Source of the DNA: an uncultured Thiotrichales bacterium
GTDB taxonomy: Bacteria > Pseudomonadota > Gammaproteobacteria > CAIRSR01
Length of the DNA: 33,583 nucleotides
Direction: 5' to 3'
NCBI GenBank assembly: GCA_903824965.1
Contig: CAIJYR010000037.1
Location: forward strand, 1-33,583
Shown here: positions 28,809 to 33,583 of the stretch, piece after piece
How positions within the stretch are numbered: the stretch's first letter is position 1
Layout: each line of letters starts with the position of its first letter
Notes under the pieces: generated by a model
Database searches by the model: none
Told to the model about the DNA's origin: nothing
Seen by the model: the letters and a program-made list of their open reading frames with translations, nothing else
Translations under genes and position numbers: made by a program

Positions 28809-28867
28809 TGTAATATCCTCGCTATTAGTTGGTTAATCAGTCACATCACAAGATCAAGGTCTCAGGA

Positions 28868-29548
28868 TTAGTTGGCAGCACGGTACCCTGGCATCAGGAC
28901 GCGTGCCCCTGCCGGTTCGGTACCATAGCGGTATTCTAATCGCACATAGTGCTTAACATCAGGGTTGTACCACCAACGCTCCATCCCGACCCAATCACTT
29001 TGAACGCCACGGGTGCGCATGACCAAAACCCAGCATGGAAACGTTCCTGCAGGCACGGAGATTGTTTCCTGACCTTCTACCGTCCAGGACACATTGTGCC
29101 TGATCATTTCCCCAGCACGCAGATACTCCTCCGTAAAGACCACTTGTTTTCCAACCGCAAGGGGAAACAGATCTTGAGGATCCCGAGTACGATACACCAT
29201 TTCTCGAACGGTATCGCCCTGTTTCGATTTTACCTTAAACAAGCCACGACGTACCAAAAAGTCATTTGGCACATCCACACGCTGGAAAGTCACATCCTGA
29301 CCTACGACCGAGGATACCAAAAGCTGATAGCCATCGCTGTAGCGCCAGGTATCCCCCTGACGCCAGGTGGGTACCTCTGGGGAGAGCGCATCCAACCCCT
29401 CAGTCCGGGACTGTTCTGGCATTGGGTTGGTGTGTGCCAACTCGGCACCGTGCTCACTTCCGGTACCCTGCGGTGGAACGCCCTGTTGCGCACATCCCGC
29501 CAACAAGGCAAAAAGTGCCGTTGCCATCAATCTGCCAAAATTTGTCAT
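28868..29548 (-). CDS. Lipoprotein of unknown function in the pilus cluster
   Basis: Signal peptide with lipobox LLAGC: Cys19 would be lipidated, and the following Ala argues for sorting to the outer membrane. A Pro/Gly/His linker is followed by a ~160-residue beta-rich domain (WRQGDTWRYSDGYQLLV, PAGTFPCWVLVMRTRG, ERWWYNPDVKHYVRLEYRYG). This layout is seen in uncharacterised periplasmic lipoproteins; I cannot name the family. GGAG lies 6 nt before the ATG. Position between the secretin and the pilin suggests a pilotin-like or secretin-associated role, which is inference only. Confidence 0.75.
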   Translation of the reverse strand: MTNFGRLMATALFALLAGCAQQGVPPQGTGSEHGAELAHTNPMPEQSRTEGLDALSPEVPTWRQGDTWRYSDGYQLLVSSVVGQDVTFQRVDVPNDFLVRRGLFKVKSKQGDTVREMVYRTRDPQDLFPLAVGKQVVFTEEYLRAGEMIRHNVSWTVEGQETISVPAGTFPCWVLVMRTRGVQSDWVGMERWWYNPDVKHYVRLEYRYGTEPAGARVLMPGYRAAN

Positions 29549-29564
29549 CCGAGTCTCCGAGAAA

Positions 29565-29584
29565 CCCCACCCGAAAGGGCGGGG
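29565..29584 (-). repeat. G/C-rich hairpin upstream of the lipoprotein gene
   Basis: CCCCACCC (29565-29572) and GGGCGGGG (29577-29584) pair over 8 positions around GAAA. The single A/C mismatch becomes a G-U pair in minus-strand RNA. It resembles the IS200/IS605-type end palindromes at 54-71 and 10342-10363. ATGA (29585-29588) follows on the plus strand. Confidence 0.5.
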
Positions 29585-29591
29585 ATGAAAG

Positions 29592-29825
29592 GAGACGGTT
29601 TTGGGTAACCGTCAGTGTTCAGGTTCCGGTCTTTCCCGGCTGTCAGCCCGTAAGAGCAACTTAGCTTTCGCTAATTAAAGGTCTACCCACCCAGAACAAG
29701 AAGGTCGTTCAGGGTATATTCACTTCTTGTCGGCTGCCTTTCGGCGGGCTGGTTGAATGTTACACCGCTCCACCAGCAGAGCAGACTCCGCTAGGTGGAA
29801 CGGGTAGAGCGACTCAACTGTAACA
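29592..29825 (+). ncRNA. Structured RNA candidate, HEARO/IscB-type omega RNA without nuclease gene
   Basis: The 278-bp gap inside the cluster is packed with perfect inverted repeats. GACGGTT/AACCGTC is at 29594-29613, GGCT/AGCC at 29638-29648, TTAGC/GCTAA at 29661-29674, ACAAGAAG/CTTCTTGT at 29696-29730 and TGTTACA/TGTAACA at 29758-29825. Inside the last is a long stem, CCGcTCCACCAGC with GCTaGGTGGAaCGG (29765-29803). Size (~230 nt) and density of stems fit an omega RNA. The plus-strand 5' edge follows ATGA (29585-29588), the insertion signature described for HEARO elements, and from memory the sequence resembles that family. No iscB or tnpB ORF follows. Two stems have GAAA loops on the minus strand, so that orientation remains possible. 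Confidence 0.5.
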
Positions 29826-29826
29826 C

Positions 29827-30270
29827 CTAAAACAAGGTATGTTTCGAGCTTGGAAACCCGAACCATTCCTGCCGTTTCACATTGCTATTCCCATCCATCG
29901 CGTACTCGTACAGTCCTGGTGGTGTCGCGAACCAAGGAAACTGCTTCATGGCGTCCGGCCTGGTATGGGCACGCAATACCAAGTAGCCGTGATCATCGGT
30001 GAACGCTTCATACACGAACTTCGCATCCGGCGGTATCGTCACGTTGATTGAGCTAGGTAGGTGCGATTCTGTGAACAGCGCAAACGGCTGCTGCTTGTTG
30101 AGCAACTCCACCTCTGCTTTGGCGAGTGCATCCACTGTTTGTTGTACGGTTCCAATGGTCGAGGTCATCCCCATCTTGGCAATCACTGCCCAAGCAACCG
30201 CAAACAGCATACAGAAGGTTCCTCCTGCCCAAAACACAGCAATCAGAAAACGCTCGGCGCCACTCGACAT
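29827..30270 (-). CDS. Small bitopic inner-membrane protein of unknown function
   Basis: A 147-residue protein with one N-terminal membrane helix (about 8-31; FLIAVFWAGGTFCMLFAVAWAVIA), a short helical stretch and a ~90-residue periplasmic domain (SINVTIPPDAKFVYEAFTDDHGYLVLRAHTR). I do not recognise a family. The start overlaps the end of the secretin gene region as TGAcATG, so the two are almost certainly translationally coupled. A secretin-assembly or alignment role is plausible by position. The stop codon lies at the edge of the structured RNA element, so its last residues may have been altered by that insertion. Confidence 0.75.
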   Translation of the reverse strand: MSSGAERFLIAVFWAGGTFCMLFAVAWAVIAKMGMTSTIGTVQQTVDALAKAEVELLNKQQPFALFTESHLPSSINVTIPPDAKFVYEAFTDDHGYLVLRAHTRPDAMKQFPWFATPPGLYEYAMDGNSNVKRQEWFGFPSSKHTLF

Positions 30271-30271
30271 G

Positions 30272-32488
30272 TCACTCGTCCTCTACCACACGGCGGGCAC
30301 CCAACGCATGATCTTGGAGGGTGTGACGATCTTCTTCCAAAATAGCCCGTTGGTGGTACATATAGTCCCGTGCACCGACATCATAAGCCGTCAATGTCTT
30401 GCTATCGACCAGTTTCGGCGTGATGAAGAAGATGGTTTCCTTATGATTTAAGTTGGCCGTCTTGCTGCGAAACAAGTTCCCCAGTATGGGAATGTCCATC
30501 AGACCCACCACACCGCTGTCCCCTTCCAGATTGCTGTCTTGGAACAGACCACCGAGCACAAAAGTGTCCCCATCCGGGACGATGACATTGCTCTGTACTT
30601 CCTTTTCGTCTGTGGTGAGTGCAGCACTGAAGGAGGAGTTCTTGGCATCGATATTCAAACGAACCAGTTGCCGGAAATCGGCCACCTTCAAGGGATCAAT
30701 GACGCTAGGGGTGATCTGCATTTCCAGACCCGCATCCACCGTCTTGATGTCGGAACGTGTGCCATCGCCTGTCGTGACCGGAATGCTCACCTTCGTCTTA
30801 CTGGTGATTTTGGCCAGCACATTGTTCAAAGTCACCACATGTGGAGACGCAAGAACCTGCGCTTTGTCCTGGCTCTGCAACGCATTCAGTTGCATGGCCA
30901 AGGCACCCTTCGATCCTTGCAACACATAAGAGAGCAATCCCGCACCCGCTCCGCCAGAAAGGGGCAACAACGTGATGGGGTCTGTGAGGGGTGTCCGGGT
31001 GGAAGCACTCGTTACCGTTAGAGGGCTAGTAGACGTAACACCCCCAGTCGTCACCGATACTCCACCAGTAGACGCTACAGTCGTTGAGTAACCAGGCCCT
31101 GAATTCGTTGTTCCAGAGCCAGCTGCTGAGGGCGTAGTAGATCCGTTAAGAAAGACTTGCGTTGTTCCCGTACTCCTCGCCACGCCATAGTAGGAGGCAA
31201 CATTTTGGGCTGCACTGGCGGCCAAAGAGCCTGCAGCTGATCCGGTGCTAATCCCCACCGCGCCGTTGGCACCACCCGCATTGGTGGCGGCACCCCACTG
31301 CACCCCGAGGTTACGACTCGTGCCTGATTCGGCTTGGACGATCATCACCTCCAGGTCGATCGACGGCATCTGTTTGTCGAGATCCCCGATGATCTTTTTC
31401 ACATTGTTGATGACATCGGGTGGAGCCTCAACGATCACAGAGTTGGTACGCAGATCGATGGCAAATTTAGGTTTAGGCATCTCGCAAGGTTTCGACTCTG
31501 CACCACTGTTAGGCGAGGACGTGTAGGAACCAAAACCAGAGGCCGTTTGGGAGGATGTACTGCCTCCCGTGCTAGCATCATTTCCCTGGCTGGGACTCTT
31601 TCTGAAATGAGCAGCGGGATCCTGCTCAGAACCTGAGGAAGCAGGCGCACCTTGCACAGCGTTGCTATTTTCCTCGAACAAAGAGCGCAGGGTCGCATCC
31701 ATGCCAGGGACGCTTATTTTCTCGCCCTGGAAGGCAAGGGTGGTAGGGCCAACACTCGCAAAATGCACGGGGATAATCTGCATCGTCACAGACCGTCTCG
31801 CGATGATCTGTTCCTCAAGGCACTTCGCACGATTTTCGCTGTCACGCAAACGGATTTCACCCGCTTTTGAATCAAGATCACTGGTACGCAGCTTGGCCCG
31901 TGCGTCATCTCCCGACTGTCGATCGGCAGCACCCTTCTCTATCTTGCTGATAAAATCCTTCGCGCGGATCACAGACTTGGTAGACCCTTTCAGCAAAATG
32001 GAACGGGTCTCGGAATCGGCTTTTGCCTCTAGATCGGCATTCACCACGCCCAAACGCTTTAACGCCGCCAGCATGAGTTCAGGGGTCGTGTACTGTAGCG
32101 GAACCAAATCTTGGGTGGCACTGCTTGCTGCGACAATGGTGATCTGGTTCGTGGTCTTATCGTAGGTATAAGACAGGTAAAGCTCCGCCATAATCTTGTT
32201 AAAGGCAGAGTGCAGATCAAGGTGTGCCTTGTCATCAAAATTGAAATTCACCGTACCCACGACATCCGGGTTGACGATCACAACCATGTCTTTGTTGTTG
32301 ATCGACAATATCTTTCTCAACACATCGGCCACAGGTTCCTGGTGCGAATCTCGAATGAAAAGATCATTGCGCCAGTCAATGACAGCGCCCGCATCCTCCG
32401 CTCTGGCCCCCCACTGCAACCCGGCCAGGAACAGAAAAGCCACCACCACCGCCCACCCTCTACGACGACCTGCTTGTGTATCGCTCAT
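30272..32488 (-). CDS. Outer-membrane secretin (PilQ/MshL/GspD superfamily)
   Basis: Forms the outer-membrane channel through which the filament or substrate passes. A signal peptide ends near residue 30 (GARAED). An N0-like domain (~35-125) and an N1 KH-like domain (~126-186) are followed by a charged helical stretch. A Ser/Gly/Gln-rich linker (~275-335), another short N domain (~340-372) and the secretin core (~375-705) come next. The conserved core end is VPDGDTFVLGGLFQD, then GDSGVVGLMDIPILGNLFRSK and ETIFFITPKLV. Within the core, about residues 400-500 are Ser/Thr/Gly/Ala-rich low complexity, larger than usual. AGAGGTGGGGG precedes the ATG. Confidence 0.93.
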   Translation of the reverse strand: MSDTQAGRRRGWAVVVAFLFLAGLQWGARAEDAGAVIDWRNDLFIRDSHQEPVADVLRKILSINNKDMVVIVNPDVVGTVNFNFDDKAHLDLHSAFNKIMAELYLSYTYDKTTNQITIVAASSATQDLVPLQYTTPELMLAALKRLGVVNADLEAKADSETRSILLKGSTKSVIRAKDFISKIEKGAADRQSGDDARAKLRTSDLDSKAGEIRLRDSENRAKCLEEQIIARRSVTMQIIPVHFASVGPTTLAFQGEKISVPGMDATLRSLFEENSNAVQGAPASSGSEQDPAAHFRKSPSQGNDASTGGSTSSQTASGFGSYTSSPNSGAESKPCEMPKPKFAIDLRTNSVIVEAPPDVINNVKKIIGDLDKQMPSIDLEVMIVQAESGTSRNLGVQWGAATNAGGANGAVGISTGSAAGSLAASAAQNVASYYGVARSTGTTQVFLNGSTTPSAAGSGTTNSGPGYSTTVASTGGVSVTTGGVTSTSPLTVTSASTRTPLTDPITLLPLSGGAGAGLLSYVLQGSKGALAMQLNALQSQDKAQVLASPHVVTLNNVLAKITSKTKVSIPVTTGDGTRSDIKTVDAGLEMQITPSVIDPLKVADFRQLVRLNIDAKNSSFSAALTTDEKEVQSNVIVPDGDTFVLGGLFQDSNLEGDSGVVGLMDIPILGNLFRSKTANLNHKETIFFITPKLVDSKTLTAYDVGARDYMYHQRAILEEDRHTLQDHALGARRVVEDE

Positions 32489-32623
32489 CCCCCACCTCTG
32501 GTGTACTGCTCGCCGTCTGCCAAGCCCACAATGGAATTAAAATGTTCAGTTTTCTTCTCGAATGCGCCCTGCTGAGTAGCACCCGCACACCACGACACAC
32601 AGCAGTCCGTGCGTCTCAAGACG

Positions 32624-33319
32624 CTACCGAAACTCAACCCACGATGGGTACCGTAGGGTTGCCCACCGGCTCGCTGCTGTTTCCGTCTGCTTGGCAGCAC
32701 TCGCTTCCAAGCCGGAGACAGTATTCTTGACCTCTTCTACAGACTTCACAGGGCCGCTCAGCAGGAGGGAGTTAGTTGCCGTGTCTTCCGATACAAACAC
32801 ATCACTGCCAAACACGCGCACACACACAACGCCCTGCGAAGAAACACATGCCTCACGATGCGGATAGAGATTTCCGATTGCGTCACGTACCGCATGTGCA
32901 CTCAGATACCGCAACGCTATCCATGTCTGGTGGGCGGATGCATCAGCATCCATCCTGAAGGCAATTTCTTTGGCCATCCGCACAGAGGTCGCATCCCCCC
33001 TCACCACGAGGACATTGCTGGCTTCGTCTGAGGAGACAGAGACCTTGATGCTGAGCTTCTTCAGAGTCTCTCCGACGTTGCCGACTTGCGCATACCGCAG
33101 CGAAATCAGCGACTCTTGCGCCATCCCACCCCAATGTCTGGCATGTCTGTGATGTTTGTCGGCCTTGTGAGGCACACCTTTAGGCATGGGAGCCGCGTGC
33201 TGGTCAGTCGCGGAGGACTGTACAGGATCCGCAGCCTGCACTTCCCCCAGCAAGCCCACTATCACCACACCAGCTAGCACCTGATAGACACGACGACCTG
33301 CTCTCTTGCTCATTTCCAT
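32624..33319 (-). CDS. Small exported protein with two secretin-N-like repeats
   Basis: The ORF track starts at TTG 33343; ATG 33319 or, better, ATG 33313 (MSKRAGRRVYQVLAGVV) gives a clean signal peptide ending near VQAADP, with GGGG about 9 nt upstream of the latter. After a His-rich stretch (HKADKHHRHARHWGG) come two repeats of the NolW/secretin-N pattern. One is SLRYAQVGNVGETLKKL with ASNVLVVRGDATSVRMAKEI; the other is LRYLSAHAVRDAIGNLYP with TNSLLLSGPVKSVEEVKNTV. No secretin core follows in frame. It is likely a periplasmic ring or partner for the secretin encoded 135 bp downstream. Function is inferred from the fold pattern and position. Confidence 0.7.
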   Translation of the reverse strand: MEMSKRAGRRVYQVLAGVVIVGLLGEVQAADPVQSSATDQHAAPMPKGVPHKADKHHRHARHWGGMAQESLISLRYAQVGNVGETLKKLSIKVSVSSDEASNVLVVRGDATSVRMAKEIAFRMDADASAHQTWIALRYLSAHAVRDAIGNLYPHREACVSSQGVVCVRVFGSDVFVSEDTATNSLLLSGPVKSVEEVKNTVSGLEASAAKQTETAASRWATLRYPSWVEFR

Positions 33320-33394
33320 CACCCCGATGCGTTTTTTAGCCAACCAAGATCGCCGAAATCACCAACGTGAACTCGGACATCCCAACACACAGCC

Positions 33395-33423
33395 ATTATG
33401 CTACGGAGATGTGGCAGATTCAA
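33395..33423 (-). promoter_or_regulatory. Sigma70-like promoter for the pilus/secretion cluster
   Basis: On the minus strand TTGAAT, a 17-bp spacer and CATAAT give a good -35/-10 pair about 75 nt upstream of the first gene's start. It is the best promoter-like sequence I found on this strand upstream of the ~20-kb cluster. Confidence 0.6.
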
Positions 33424-33474
33424 TTACCTCTACTGGGTAAGGTCAAAAAAGTTTTAACCAAGTAATCAGGGAAG

Positions 33475-33538
33475 TCGCCATTTTTCGCGAGACCCGACTG
33501 GGACATCCCAGTCGCCGTCGGGAGCGAAAAATTGGCGA
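33475..33538. repeat. Large imperfect palindrome at the right edge
   Basis: TCGCCATTTTTCGC (33475-33488) pairs with GCGAAAAATTGGCGA (33524-33538) with a single extra base. Inside, CCCGAC pairs with GTCGGG, and TGGGA with TCCCA around CA. The whole 64-bp unit could form a long cruciform. There is no T-run after it on either strand. It may be a dispersed intergenic repeat or the end of an element; the DNA to its right (33539-33583) is G/C-rich and shows no feature I can support. Confidence 0.6.
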
Positions 33539-33583
33539 CATGCCGTGCCTTCGGCGCCCGCGCCGCCCTGCGTCCGCCACGAC

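Noticed and set aside
29720-29860. Possible TnpB C-terminal fragment on the minus strand (VTVESLYPFHLAESALLVER...)
   Set aside because: The frame is open but has no TnpB zinc-finger or RuvC motif and lies within the structured RNA element; the translation is better explained as chance.
30272-33319. Secretin and upstream gene as one frameshifted long secretin
   Set aside because: The secretin has its own ribosome site and signal peptide, and 135 bp separate the genes, so two distinct exported proteins are more likely.

Overview
The window looks like a stretch of a gammaproteobacterial chromosome. The housekeeping proteins (Tgt, GatA, GatC, CoaBC, a long AlgC-type mutase, MutS, PyrB and a PyrC'-like partner) resemble Escherichia and Pseudomonas proteins over their full length. 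The coaBC-algC and pyrB-pyrC' pairings are also typical of gammaproteobacteria. I cannot name the species. A eukaryote-type Ser/Thr kinase with an FGE/sulfatase-like domain and pilus parts rich in fusions suggest a large, signalling-rich environmental genome.

Layout. (1) 1-180 holds hairpins and short repeats resembling an IS200/IS605-type end. (2) 181-3066, minus strand: gatC-gatA-tgt, with no gatB. (3) 3195-11310, plus strand: coaBC, a 1080-residue membrane-anchored phosphomannomutase/phosphoglucomutase whose usual catalytic serine is read as glycine, mutS, and a lone ZnuA/TroA-type metal-binding protein. (4) 11291-13602, minus strand: pyrB followed by a dihydroorotase-like pseudoenzyme. 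(5) 13749-33319, minus strand: about 20 kb devoted to a type IV pilus or type II secretion-like machine.

The pilus-like cluster, in transcription order, contains: a small exported protein with two secretin-N-like repeats; a secretin; a small inner-membrane protein; a lipoprotein; a major type IV pilin; a polytopic GT-C/TMTC-like protein with C-terminal TPRs; a double Ser/Thr kinase with an FGE-like domain; a PilB/GspE ATPase carrying two N-terminal FHA domains; a GspF/PilC platform protein; a PilM-PilN fusion; a PilO-PilP-like fusion; an SLT-type lytic transglycosylase; and three minor-pilin-like proteins. No prepilin peptidase or PilT retraction ATPase is present. A sigma70-like promoter lies just upstream of the first gene.

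The most interesting inference is that this assembly ATPase is controlled by protein phosphorylation. The kinase gene ends 8 bp before an ATPase with two intact phosphothreonine-binding FHA domains, and the linkers of that ATPase carry repeated D-x-T motifs that could be phosphorylated and bound in cis. A second notable item is a structured, apparently orphan RNA-like element (29592-29825) embedded between two genes of the cluster. I read it tentatively as a HEARO/IscB-type omega RNA without its nuclease gene.
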